A stretch of DNA of 37,261 nucleotides from a virus. Every line of letters starts with the position of its first letter. Positions within the stretch are counted from its first letter, which is position 1. The notes beneath the pieces were generated by a model. The model saw nothing but the letters and a program-made list of their open reading frames with translations. It was not told the DNA's origin and did no database searches. The stretch is taken from IMG/VR virus record IMGVR_UViG_3300049846_002522, positions 1 through 37,261 of that record; one strand, 5' to 3'. Shown in pieces: positions 28,884-36,614 of this stretch. Made by a program: the position numbers and the translations under genes.

Positions 28884-29813
28884 GTGGATAACGTATTGCA
28901 CGATCGCACTGCGATCCAGAGTAAATCTGATATAAAGAAAACTCTTTCGCAAGCGTATGGTAGTGCGCTCGCGTCTCGCGTGATGCTTTCCGCAGACGAT
29001 ATGCAAGCAATCGAGTCGAAGTGGCGTTCGATATGGCGTGACGAGCTTGAAGATCTTAGCTTCTGGCTGATTGACAAGGCGTTGCGAACAGGACAGCTCG
29101 ACGTCGCTGCCGTCGATTTTCAGGATCTGGCGATGGAGCATAGTCTCGACGTAATGGCTCGATCGCTCGAAGATTCGTCATTATTCATACCGGACGTACT
29201 CGACGAAGATCGGCGTCGACTTGCAAAAGGAACGCCGCCTCCGCGCGCAATGGTCCCCACAAACTTCGCAGAACTGAGGGCTCTTTGGGATAAGTTCCGG
29301 AAAAAACGATACATCCCGCCCCGGCAGAGATCGATTGCAGAAAGAATTAAAAAAGCTTATCTGTATAAGGTGCAATCAGCATGGGCTAAATATGGCGAAG
29401 GGTTTCGCAGCGGAGAAACAGCCGTTCGAAACGAAGCCGTTAATGCTGTAATGAAACAGGCTATGGTTTCGTACAGCAGGGCAAAAATGATTGTGGAAAC
29501 TGAGACGACTTACTATTACAACAAAGTGAGACGCTCTGTATTCGACCAAAGCCCCGACGTGACTCATTATCTTTTTATGGCAATCCGAGATCACAGGACA
29601 ACTGAATGGTGCAAGACCAGACACGGATTGGTTTATTCAAAAAAAGATCCTCTGCTAAAGTCCGAGCAGCCCCCGATACACTGGAATTGTCGCAGCGAAA
29701 TTTTGCCGCTTACGGAACTCAATCCCACACACAAAGCCATGATCGACGATCCATCGCGAAGTCGACGCAATCACAAATGCAAACCGCTTCCGTCTGACTG
29801 GGGGCCTCGATAG
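28884..29813 (+). CDS. MuF/SPP1 gp7-type head morphogenesis protein
   Basis: The 309-residue protein has a helical N-terminal region and the MuF domain at about 190-290: QAMVSYSRAKMIVETETTYY, then YYNKVRRSVFDQSPDVTHYL, then AIRDHRTTEWCKTRHGLVYS, then PPIHWNCRSEILPLTELNPT. RTTEWC...W-N-C-R is the C-terminal signature of this family. MuF proteins are minor head components that enter the capsid. GTG 28884 is the first start, but it has no good site; ATG 28981 is a possible shorter start. It lies in the usual place after the portal, though the SDR/methyltransferase pair separates them. Confidence 0.85.
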   Translation: MDNVLHDRTAIQSKSDIKKTLSQAYGSALASRVMLSADDMQAIESKWRSIWRDELEDLSFWLIDKALRTGQLDVAAVDFQDLAMEHSLDVMARSLEDSSLFIPDVLDEDRRRLAKGTPPPRAMVPTNFAELRALWDKFRKKRYIPPRQRSIAERIKKAYLYKVQSAWAKYGEGFRSGETAVRNEAVNAVMKQAMVSYSRAKMIVETETTYYYNKVRRSVFDQSPDVTHYLFMAIRDHRTTEWCKTRHGLVYSKKDPLLKSEQPPIHWNCRSEILPLTELNPTHKAMIDDPSRSRRNHKCKPLPSDWGPR

Positions 29814-29824
29814 TTGGAGATGAT

Positions 29825-31492
29825 ATGCTAGTGCGTTTGAGTAATACGGGATTTATCGAGCACTCGGAAACGCCAACGGGAGAGATACCAAGCCATTTGA
29901 CGAAGCGCGCTCGACTCGTATACGTGGGCGACTTTGAATCGATGGACGGGCCGGTCAGTGTGAAGGAAGAGCATCTCGAAAAGATCTGTACGGCATACAA
30001 TGGAAAACTCGCTAAGCTTAAGCGTCTCGTCATCGGACAGCTATCAGTCGGAAACCTTCCCCCAATTCAACTTGATCATAATCGAAGCGCCCGCGATACA
30101 GTCGGTCGACTTGAAAATTCCAATCTGACAATCGAAGACTGGACGGATGAGGATGGCAGAACCCGCAAGGCTCTGTACGGGAATGTCCGCTTTCTGGGTC
30201 GCGAGAACGTCGAGAAAGTGCTAGACGGCCGCTGGTCCACGCTCTCGATCGGGGCAAACTTCGACGACGGCAAGCTGGACGAGCTGTCTGTGACGCCGTT
30301 TCCCGCAGCGGAGAAGGCAAGCATATTGGCAAGCGGTGGATGGAGCGGAAATTTCAGTGTAAAAGGTAAAAATTATTCTTGGGAAAAGCAGTCATCTTCT
30401 GGATTGCTTTGGCTATATGACGAAGAGTTTAATGTAATAGGTCGCGGATATAAATCTGTTGCGGACGCGAGAAAAGCAGCCGAAAGGCACTCTTCCGGAT
30501 CTTCTCTATCGAATACAAATCAACCACATTCAAGTATCATCAATAAGGATTCAATCATGAAGCTCGCCCTTTATCAGCGTCTCCGCAAGTATTTCAAGCT
30601 CAAAAAGAAAATGAGTGACGAAGAGATCGATGAGAAAATGAACAAGCTCGCCGAGGAAGAGAATGAGGAAGAGCTGAAAAAGCTGGCTGAAGAGGCTGAG
30701 AAGGACGAAGACAAAAAAGAGATGTCCGACGATGACGACGAAGAAAAGAAAAAGCTTGCAGAGGAAGAGGAAAAGAAAAAAGAAGAAATGAAAAAGAAAA
30801 TGTCGGCCGCACGCGAAAGCCTCACCAAGCTTTCGGCCGACTTCCGCGCAAAAAAGGAATCAGCAGAGTTATCGGCCAAGGCCGCCGCCATTGGATCGCG
30901 CCTCTCTGCCATCCGCGCATCCGGCCGCATTACACCGGCTGAAGCAAAAAAAATCGACGTCAAACATCTGGCTTCAAAATCTCAGGAAGCAATCGACGCA
31001 GTACTGAAATCATATGAAGATCGTCAGCCGGTCATTCTTGTTGGACAGCTAGGATCAATGAAGCCCATGAGCCTCAAGGATATGGAGACGGCAAGCAAAC
31101 AGATTCGCATGTCGCAGCTGGAAATCGAAACCAGAAAAAATATGAGTCTTCTCAAAAACACTATCAACGAAACATCCGATAAACGGCTGTCCGAGACGAC
31201 AGTTCAATCACATGACGATAGTGATCCAAGCACCGACAAGGCGGCTATGGAAAGCGACTATATGGAGCTGTGCCGATTGATGGACGAAGGCAAAGTCAGC
31301 GACGCAAAAAGTCGTTTGAAAAATCTGATGATCCGACTTCAATCGATGGGCGCCTACGGCATGGCTGAACCCACAATGCACGAAGAATCCATGAAACAGT
31401 TGGCCGGACTATCGAAAGATATCGAAGCCCTCACGAGTAAATTCAATGACGCCGTGCAGCTGGCCGAAAGCCTTGCTGGCGGAAACGAATAA
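29825..31492 (+). CDS. Mu-I-like prohead protease fused to scaffold
   Basis: ATG 29825 starts a 555-residue protein. The N-terminal 180 residues are protease-like: KRARLVYVGDFESMDGPVSV, IQLDHNRSARDTVGRL with a candidate catalytic His, NVEKVLDGRWSTLSIGANFD with a Ser in LSIG, and ELSVTPFPAAEKASIL. This is the order in Mu protein I and related serine proteases that cut the scaffold. About 60 residues link it to a highly charged C-terminal scaffold, almost all Lys/Glu/Asp between 245 and 330, followed by helices. GGAG is just upstream. An internal start at 30557 probably makes a separate scaffold. Confidence 0.8.
   Translation: MLVRLSNTGFIEHSETPTGEIPSHLTKRARLVYVGDFESMDGPVSVKEEHLEKICTAYNGKLAKLKRLVIGQLSVGNLPPIQLDHNRSARDTVGRLENSNLTIEDWTDEDGRTRKALYGNVRFLGRENVEKVLDGRWSTLSIGANFDDGKLDELSVTPFPAAEKASILASGGWSGNFSVKGKNYSWEKQSSSGLLWLYDEEFNVIGRGYKSVADARKAAERHSSGSSLSNTNQPHSSIINKDSIMKLALYQRLRKYFKLKKKMSDEEIDEKMNKLAEEENEEELKKLAEEAEKDEDKKEMSDDDDEEKKKLAEEEEKKKEEMKKKMSAARESLTKLSADFRAKKESAELSAKAAAIGSRLSAIRASGRITPAEAKKIDVKHLASKSQEAIDAVLKSYEDRQPVILVGQLGSMKPMSLKDMETASKQIRMSQLEIETRKNMSLLKNTINETSDKRLSETTVQSHDDSDPSTDKAAMESDYMELCRLMDEGKVSDAKSRLKNLMIRLQSMGAYGMAEPTMHEESMKQLAGLSKDIEALTSKFNDAVQLAESLAGGNE
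30557..31492 (+). CDS. Nested scaffold protein from an internal start
   Basis: Within the protease-scaffold frame, ATG 30557 is preceded by AAGGA at 30545-30549, 7 nt away, an unusually good ribosome-binding site. It lies exactly between the protease/linker and the charged scaffold. The 311-residue product (MKLALYQRLRKYFKLKKKMS onward) would be a scaffold without the protease, as for lambda C/Nu3 and Mu I/Z. The parallel with those systems is established knowledge; translation from this start is inferred. Confidence 0.6.
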   Translation: MKLALYQRLRKYFKLKKKMSDEEIDEKMNKLAEEENEEELKKLAEEAEKDEDKKEMSDDDDEEKKKLAEEEEKKKEEMKKKMSAARESLTKLSADFRAKKESAELSAKAAAIGSRLSAIRASGRITPAEAKKIDVKHLASKSQEAIDAVLKSYEDRQPVILVGQLGSMKPMSLKDMETASKQIRMSQLEIETRKNMSLLKNTINETSDKRLSETTVQSHDDSDPSTDKAAMESDYMELCRLMDEGKVSDAKSRLKNLMIRLQSMGAYGMAEPTMHEESMKQLAGLSKDIEALTSKFNDAVQLAESLAGGNE

Positions 31493-31524
31493 ACCAAAGC
31501 TTCCAAAGCATAGGAGTGCTACGC

Positions 31525-31935
31525 ATGGCATCGACAGACGTGAATTTCAATGGATCAGTTTTTCGATTTGATCAACCCCTCGTCATCGCAATGAACCGTC
31601 AATCGGCGTATCTTCTGGGTATTCGTCTTCGCTATCAAGCTGATGGATATGCAGCCGGCACAGTGCTTGCGCGTAATACGACGGACGGCTTATATCAGGC
31701 TTATGATGACGGTGGGTCGAGTGGAATCAATACGGCAGCATGTGTGCTCTTCGATAAAAAAGCAGCCGAGGATTTCGACGGAACTGCATCGACCAGTACG
31801 ACCACGGCCGTCGGTATATTTGGAGGCTGCGCCGTCTACAAGGATCGTTTGACTGGATACGATGCGAATGCCCTGACAGATCTCAAAGGCAGAGTTATCA
31901 AGGGCGCCACGGGAGACGATTTGGTGCTCTTCTAA
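31525..31935 (+). CDS. Head decoration protein (lambda gpD-like)
   Basis: Start ATG 31525, with AGGAG upstream; an in-frame GTG at 31516 is too close. The 136-residue protein has FRFDQPLVIAMNRQSAYL, GTVLARNTTDGLYQAYDDGG, SGINTAACVLFDKKAAEDFD, STTTAVGIFGGCAVYKDRLT and DLKGRVIKGATGDDLVLF. Beta strands separated by A-G-x-V-L-A and the position between scaffold and major capsid genes match phage decoration proteins. It should sit on the capsid surface as trimers. Confidence 0.82.
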   Translation: MASTDVNFNGSVFRFDQPLVIAMNRQSAYLLGIRLRYQADGYAAGTVLARNTTDGLYQAYDDGGSSGINTAACVLFDKKAAEDFDGTASTSTTTAVGIFGGCAVYKDRLTGYDANALTDLKGRVIKGATGDDLVLF

Positions 31936-31991
31936 GCCACGTAATACTTTTTTGACGCCTAAAAACAAATCTATATAGGGGAGGCCCATCA

Positions 31992-33074
31992 ATGGCCAAC
32001 GAATTTTTCACGAATGAATATACCGAAACGATTCAGAAGCTTGTGCACGAGGTCGTCAACGATCCAAGCTCGTATATGGGATCGAAATATTTGCCGTCGA
32101 TTGCGCTGCCGGTACAGCGGGTTCGAACAGAAGTCATCGAGGCTACAGGCGGGTTGACGAGTGAACACGTCATCGGCAGCAGTCCGCAATATATTCAGAG
32201 CTTCGGCACACGCGTACAGGAATACACGCCTCCATATTATAAAGAGGCAATTCATTACGACGAGACGAGAATTTTGTACCTACGCGAAGTTGGTCAAAAT
32301 GGTCGCAATGTTCGCGGTATCCAGAAATTTATCGATCTCGATATCGATCGACTGAATCGAAGAATTGAAGCTCGTATCGAAAAGCAGCGTTGGGATACCA
32401 TTTTTAATGGTGGTTTTTCATATCTCGGTAAAACCGTATCGTTTGGTATTCCGTCCGGAAACCGCGTGACACCGGTCGGTGCCGTCTGGTCGAGCGACGG
32501 TACCAGTGCCAACAACTCTGCGGATCCTATCCGTGATCTTCGCTACTGGGTGATGGGCGGATCGTCGGCATTCAGAAAATACAATATCACCGGCCTCGTC
32601 ATGAATCCAAACACAGCACGATGGATTCTCGACAACTCCAATACACGTGCATATTTGACGAGCTACGGCGCAAACCCAGCGCTCAGCGAATTCGATCTGA
32701 ATAAAGCTCTGCAATTCCTTATTCCCGGCTTGCCAGCCGTCTTCGTCTATAAGGGCTGGTATCAGACGGAATCAGTGTCCAGCGGAAAAATCTCCGTATC
32801 TGATGCGACATATTTCATTCCGGACGGATATATTTATTTTGAGTGTGCACTGCCAGGAAACGACAAGATCGGCGAATTCGTTCAGACGGTTCATTTGGCA
32901 GCCGGATCGATCAACGATCCAGGCTACGGTAAATTCCTGGTTATAGAAGACAATACGCAGCCTGGTTCAAAAGGCGGTCCCGGCAATCCGTACATCGACC
33001 TCATCGGCGGCGTATACGGCGGCGTTAAGCTCGATCGTGCGTTTGATGTTTTGACCGCGAAAGTCGTTTCGTAA
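31992..33074 (+). CDS. Major capsid protein (gpE family)
   Basis: The 360-residue protein has VQRVRTEVIEATGGLTSEHV, EYTPPYYKEAIHYDETRILY, DLDIDRLNRRIEARIEKQRW, then DPIRDLRYWVMGGSSAFRKY and IPDGYIYFECALPGNDKIGE. This is the layout of the lambda E/HK97-fold capsid family: the I-E-x-T region, the long helix with RR-x-E, W-D-x-x-x-G, and a beta-rich P-domain part. It is expected to be the most abundant virion protein. A Shine-Dalgarno GGGGAGG lies about 10 nt before ATG 31992. Confidence 0.88.
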   Translation: MANEFFTNEYTETIQKLVHEVVNDPSSYMGSKYLPSIALPVQRVRTEVIEATGGLTSEHVIGSSPQYIQSFGTRVQEYTPPYYKEAIHYDETRILYLREVGQNGRNVRGIQKFIDLDIDRLNRRIEARIEKQRWDTIFNGGFSYLGKTVSFGIPSGNRVTPVGAVWSSDGTSANNSADPIRDLRYWVMGGSSAFRKYNITGLVMNPNTARWILDNSNTRAYLTSYGANPALSEFDLNKALQFLIPGLPAVFVYKGWYQTESVSSGKISVSDATYFIPDGYIYFECALPGNDKIGEFVQTVHLAAGSINDPGYGKFLVIEDNTQPGSKGGPGNPYIDLIGGVYGGVKLDRAFDVLTAKVVS

Positions 33075-33116
33075 GCAGGTTCAAAAAGCCTTTCGATGGG
33101 TTTGTCGATAGGCTCA

Positions 33117-33155
33117 GGCCGGGATTGAGGTTTCTGGCTCTCCTTGATCCCGGCC
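33117..33155 (+). repeat. 14-bp hairpin after the capsid gene
   Basis: GGCCGGGATTGAGG (33117-33130) pairs with CCTTGATCCCGGCC (33142-33155) through 14 bp including two G-U pairs, with an 11-nt loop. No T-tract follows, so it is more likely an mRNA processing or stability element than a terminator. Confidence 0.65.
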
Positions 33156-33181
33156 GCCAAAACTATTGAGCGAGGTTTATA

Positions 33182-33451
33182 ATGCAATCACCATCTACAG
33201 CCGACCCAATGACAGCAAAATCCGACGCCCGATCTCTGGTAAAAATCAGAGCCCTTGCACCTATACTCGTGACGAAAGGCTCTGATAAGACTCTTATTCA
33301 GGCCGGTGAACTGGCCGACGTGCCGGAAGACGAGGCCAAAGAGTTTTGTGACCGCGTGTTCGTCGGCAATTATAGCGAGGGCGGCGAGCACGGTGAACAG
33401 TGGGCGGAAAGCAGACGCCAGCGACTGAAGCGGGCTGAACGCGTGCACTGA
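33182..33451 (+). CDS. Small neck-region protein (89 aa)
   Basis: ATG 33182 follows a GAGG site. The protein has KIRALAPILVTKGSDKTLIQ, a short strand-rich core, and DVPEDEAKEFCDRVFVGNYS, followed by a basic/acidic helix (RRQRLKRAERV). Small proteins with the L-x-P-G-E/D-x-A-D-V-x-x-x-x-A core commonly lie between capsid and head-tail connector genes. Function unknown; position suggests a head-tail joining accessory. Confidence 0.6.
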   Translation: MQSPSTADPMTAKSDARSLVKIRALAPILVTKGSDKTLIQAGELADVPEDEAKEFCDRVFVGNYSEGGEHGEQWAESRRQRLKRAERVH

Positions 33452-33476
33452 TCAATGAAAAATAGGGCGGTGAGAG

Positions 33477-34052
33477 ATGCCACGATACATTAGCTTCGAG
33501 GACGTTCGTATACGACTTGTCGGCAAAGTTCGATTTACCGACGATCCGAGCGAAGAGAATGAAATGTCGAACAAACTGGCCCTTCGCTTGATAAACGAGG
33601 CCGAAGGGCAGGTCGAATTGGATCTTTCGCCGCGATATTTTTCTCCTTTCCAGACCGCAGAGGGAGCGGAGTTTAAAAATCTCCCGGATCGCCCTACAAA
33701 GGAGACTCTCCGCTCTCTCTGCGAATTACGCGCCATTATGAATATTCTCGATATCGATTTCGGTCGCGGCACAATCGTCAATGCATCGAATTATTATAAT
33801 GGAATCGAAAAGCGTTATAATTCCATTGTCGGGAATCTCCTTAAACGAAGAGACGAGTACGGGAGCGGATGGTATTTACCGCCGCTCCCCGGTTTGCGTC
33901 TCAATTACCAGAATGCGGCCGCCGACGACGGTTTCGCGGGTCAGGTGCTCGTGGCCGGAAGTGAAAATCTCGGAACAAGTTATCCTCAGACGCGCATCAA
34001 CGATCCATCGCAATCTTTTTGGCAGGGAACCTACGATGACGGTCAATATTGA
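33477..34052 (+). CDS. Head-tail connector-like protein (DUF1320/Mu gp36-like)
   Basis: The 191-residue protein begins MPRYISFEDVRIRLVGKVRF and has LRLINEAEGQVELDLSPRYF, then TLRSLCELRAIMNILDIDFG. A helical bundle with E-A-E-x-x-V-x-x-x-L-x-x-R-Y is the mark of DUF1320-type adaptor proteins. Position after the capsid and before a tail-completion gene fits. It overlaps the next gene by 17 nt. Confidence 0.7.
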   Translation: MPRYISFEDVRIRLVGKVRFTDDPSEENEMSNKLALRLINEAEGQVELDLSPRYFSPFQTAEGAEFKNLPDRPTKETLRSLCELRAIMNILDIDFGRGTIVNASNYYNGIEKRYNSIVGNLLKRRDEYGSGWYLPPLPGLRLNYQNAAADDGFAGQVLVAGSENLGTSYPQTRINDPSQSFWQGTYDDGQY

Positions 34053-34647
34053 TTTTCAATTTCCCGATCTCGGCGCTGCCATGAAAAGCCGTGAGGGTGA
34101 GATTAATCTGTTTCTCGCGGCGACGATTCAGACGAATCGGGGCCTGCTGTTCGATAGTGAGGGCCATCACAACGGCCGTCCAGGCTGGGCTCCACTGAAA
34201 TTTAGGCGGGGCCAGATCCTGTCTGATCGAGGCGTGCTCAGAAAATCGATCGCTCCGTATTCGGCCGACGGCAAGCCTGGACCGAACGGCATTGTACAGA
34301 TTCAGCCCGACGCCATTACGATCGGCACAACGCTGCTCTATGCCGCCCTGATGAACTACGGCACGACGAAAATGCCGGGCGGTGTCTTGCGGCCCAAGTA
34401 TGCGAAGGCCCTGAAAATCCCTATCCCCGGTGGTGCGAACGCCACGCCCGTCGCTAAAGCGATGCGCAAAGGCGCGAAAACCCTGTCATACGATGCCGCT
34501 GACGGCGTCAAAAAAAGCGGAAAGTTCATTTTTAGAAAATTCGTACGCATTCCCGCACGCCCCTTCAACGATTGGAACGAACGTGATCAGGAAGAACTCG
34601 ACGCGGCGTTGATAAATAAAATTGCCAAGGTGATGAACGATGGCTGA
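34036..34647 (+). CDS. Tail completion/virion morphogenesis protein (Mu gpG-like)
   Basis: ATG 34036, with GGGA upstream, starts MTVNIDFQFPDLGAAMKSRE. The 203-residue protein has NGRPGWAPLKFRRGQILSDR, LRKSIAPYSADGKPG, IGTTLLYAALMNYGT and IFRKFVRIPARPFNDW. W-x-P-L, I-L-x-x-x-G-x-L-x-x-S-I, Y-A-x-x-x-x-x-G, and the final I-P-A-R-P-F define the phage virion morphogenesis family. The longer frame upstream (from 33781) overlaps the DUF1320 gene and is not used. Confidence 0.82.
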   Translation: MTVNIDFQFPDLGAAMKSREGEINLFLAATIQTNRGLLFDSEGHHNGRPGWAPLKFRRGQILSDRGVLRKSIAPYSADGKPGPNGIVQIQPDAITIGTTLLYAALMNYGTTKMPGGVLRPKYAKALKIPIPGGANATPVAKAMRKGAKTLSYDAADGVKKSGKFIFRKFVRIPARPFNDWNERDQEELDAALINKIAKVMNDG

Positions 34648-35323
34648 ACGGATCAACGAGATAAAATATTCCGAGCCTTCGAGATCCAGTACCCTGGAGC
34701 CCTTCGAAACGAATCTGTTTATCACACAGCCGGCCGAGTTTCTCGTGTCGTCGTTCGTCGATGAATTGAAAAATGATCCTGCCTGGTCGTTGATATTCGG
34801 CGGATATATCGAAGATTACGAACGCATGGATTTTTCCATTCGATCGCTTCCTGCGATGAGAATCTATTGCGAGAGATATCGAAAAGACGGAGAGACGTGG
34901 TACGAGAATGGCGAAATTATCATCGACGTGATATGGCCGGCATCGATTCGCCGGGGAGAACTCAACCGATTGCCGCAAACGATCGCTGGGGCGATGATTC
35001 AGCAGCTGCGTCGTCCATCGTTTTTTCAAACGCTATGTGATCGCGTGCCAGGGCTCAACGAATTTGGGAAAACGATTAACGTCGATTTTGATCTGGGATT
35101 TAAATGGCAGGACGATTTGATCCCGCTTACGCGTATCACGGCCAATTTCCGTATCCTGTTAAACGAGTGGGACGATTATCTGCAGTCGGACTATCGAACG
35201 ATCGACGCGCCATTTCTTAGGACGCTTGGCGATCTTCAGCGAATAGCCACGACGATTCAGGCTTTGCGCTCCAACGATCCGGACGATATTGAATTAACCA
35301 TAGGCATTGATCAAAACAAGTAA
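34640..35323 (+). CDS. Neck/tail terminator-type protein (Mu gp37 position)
   Basis: ATG 34640 overlaps the previous stop. The 227-residue protein is alpha/beta with PAEFLVSSFVDELKNDPAWS, MRIYCERYRKDGETWYENGE, IIIDVIWPASIRRGELNRLP and KTINVDFDLGFKWQDDLIPL. The strands I-I-I-D-V-x-x-P and L-x-W-x-D suggest a tail-terminator-like fold. It sits between the gpG-like and sheath genes, where Mu has gp37. The assignment is by position and pattern. Confidence 0.6.
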   Translation: MAERINEIKYSEPSRSSTLEPFETNLFITQPAEFLVSSFVDELKNDPAWSLIFGGYIEDYERMDFSIRSLPAMRIYCERYRKDGETWYENGEIIIDVIWPASIRRGELNRLPQTIAGAMIQQLRRPSFFQTLCDRVPGLNEFGKTINVDFDLGFKWQDDLIPLTRITANFRILLNEWDDYLQSDYRTIDAPFLRTLGDLQRIATTIQALRSNDPDDIELTIGIDQNK

Positions 35324-35341
35324 TTAGGGGAGGACAAGCGC

Positions 35342-36535
35342 ATGGCGCTTACGAGTATCGGTCAGCAAAAAACGCCGGGAAGGCCAGTCGAGATCACGTT
35401 TTCAGCCGACACCGGACTCCCGAGTGATTCGCAGGAGGTTCTCTTAATCGGTCATGCTGCGTCGGGAGCGACTGGAACCAATACGGTCATTGTGGTTGAA
35501 AACAGCGGCGACGTAACAGCTGCTTCGAGCGAAGTGGCGACGAAGTTTGGCGATGGTTCTGAAATGGCGAAAATGGTTCTGGCTGCAATCAGAGCAAACT
35601 CAGGTGGGTCTACATATCCGCGCATCAAGGCTGTCCCTCTCGATTCCACGGAAACGTCTATTCCCACTGACGCGCAGAGCGCCATTCTCGCAACGAAAGC
35701 GGAATATATCGTTACGCCATACGATCTGCATAACGACACGGCCCAGCGGACGATTCTTAAAACGCTGGCCCAGACGATGTCGGCCGCGGCTCGCGTAAGC
35801 AATAATCAATTTGGAACGTTCGGCGTAGGCGCCAATCACGACGTCTCATCGCCGTCGAGTCTTTATCGATTCGACACACAGTACTTGGTCGGTCTTTGGA
35901 TTCGCGATACGGGTACCGGCGATAACGAACGCACATACAGCCTTGGCGAAGACGCCGCAGCCTGTGCTGCACGGATGGCTGCAAACGGCATTCCGTTCAA
36001 TCCCCTCGACGATGTATCGATCGGATCCGTACCTGCGCCTCTTCAGGCGTCGGACTGGATCACCGTCGGTGCGGGACTTGAATCGGAAAGCTGTTTGGAG
36101 AGAGGCTGGACACCCGTCTATACGAAGCCGAACGAAGAAATGGCGTTCGTGCGAACGGTGACCGGCCGCATATCGGCCGATGGAACGGGAAGTCCTGTTG
36201 TCGGCTCGTATTATGATGTTCAGGATTTTAGCGTCCTTTATTTCTGGCGTAAAACGCTCTATACACGATTCAGTCAGCCCGACTTTAAGCAGCGCAAGGC
36301 AAGTGCCGAGGCCGCACGGGAAATCAAATCCGAAGCGATTCGTTTGGCCGTGCAGTTCGAAGATCAAAACATGTTCCAGGCTGTATCGCAGCTGGCGAAA
36401 GAGTTTCAAGTCGAGCGGAATGCAAGCGATCGACATCGCTTCGACGTGAAAACCCCCGTTAATGTAATTCCTGGTTTACACTGTATTGCAACCAATATAG
36501 TAGCCACTACTCAATACGATGTAGTAAGCGTCTAG
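35342..36535 (+). CDS. Tail sheath protein (Mu L-like)
   Basis: ATG 35342, with GGGGAGGA upstream, starts a 397-residue protein. SLGEDAAACAARMAANGIPF, PFNPLDDVSIGSVPAP, RGWTPVYTKPNEEMAFVRTV, TGRISADGTGSPVVGSYYDV and FQVERNASDRHRFDVKTPVN are typical of the Mu gpL/FI sheath group, including the conserved R-x-V-T-x-R-x-x-x-D segment. The N-terminal domain (PVEITFSADTGLPSDSQEVL) is also recognisable. The length is somewhat short for the family (about 390-500), but both ends look intact. A sheath shows that the tail contracts. Confidence 0.87.
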   Translation: MALTSIGQQKTPGRPVEITFSADTGLPSDSQEVLLIGHAASGATGTNTVIVVENSGDVTAASSEVATKFGDGSEMAKMVLAAIRANSGGSTYPRIKAVPLDSTETSIPTDAQSAILATKAEYIVTPYDLHNDTAQRTILKTLAQTMSAAARVSNNQFGTFGVGANHDVSSPSSLYRFDTQYLVGLWIRDTGTGDNERTYSLGEDAAACAARMAANGIPFNPLDDVSIGSVPAPLQASDWITVGAGLESESCLERGWTPVYTKPNEEMAFVRTVTGRISADGTGSPVVGSYYDVQDFSVLYFWRKTLYTRFSQPDFKQRKASAEAAREIKSEAIRLAVQFEDQNMFQAVSQLAKEFQVERNASDRHRFDVKTPVNVIPGLHCIATNIVATTQYDVVSV

Positions 36536-36614
36536 AAGGCTTTTCAGGGGTTTCCAGATCTCGAAAATAAGATATAAATACGGTTCCCTTAATCCATAAA
36601 AGTTAGGAGGATTT

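Noticed and set aside
30574-30963. Minus-strand Ser/Phe-rich frames opposite the scaffold
   Set aside because: They are antisense to Lys/Glu-rich codons, which give Phe/Ser/Leu in the complement. No start site is present.
36520-36614. Group I intron at the end of the sheath gene
   Set aside because: The sheath ends with a family-like C-terminus and I see no continuation of a sheath exon or conserved intron core in the 80-nt gap. A free-standing HNH gene is the simpler reading.
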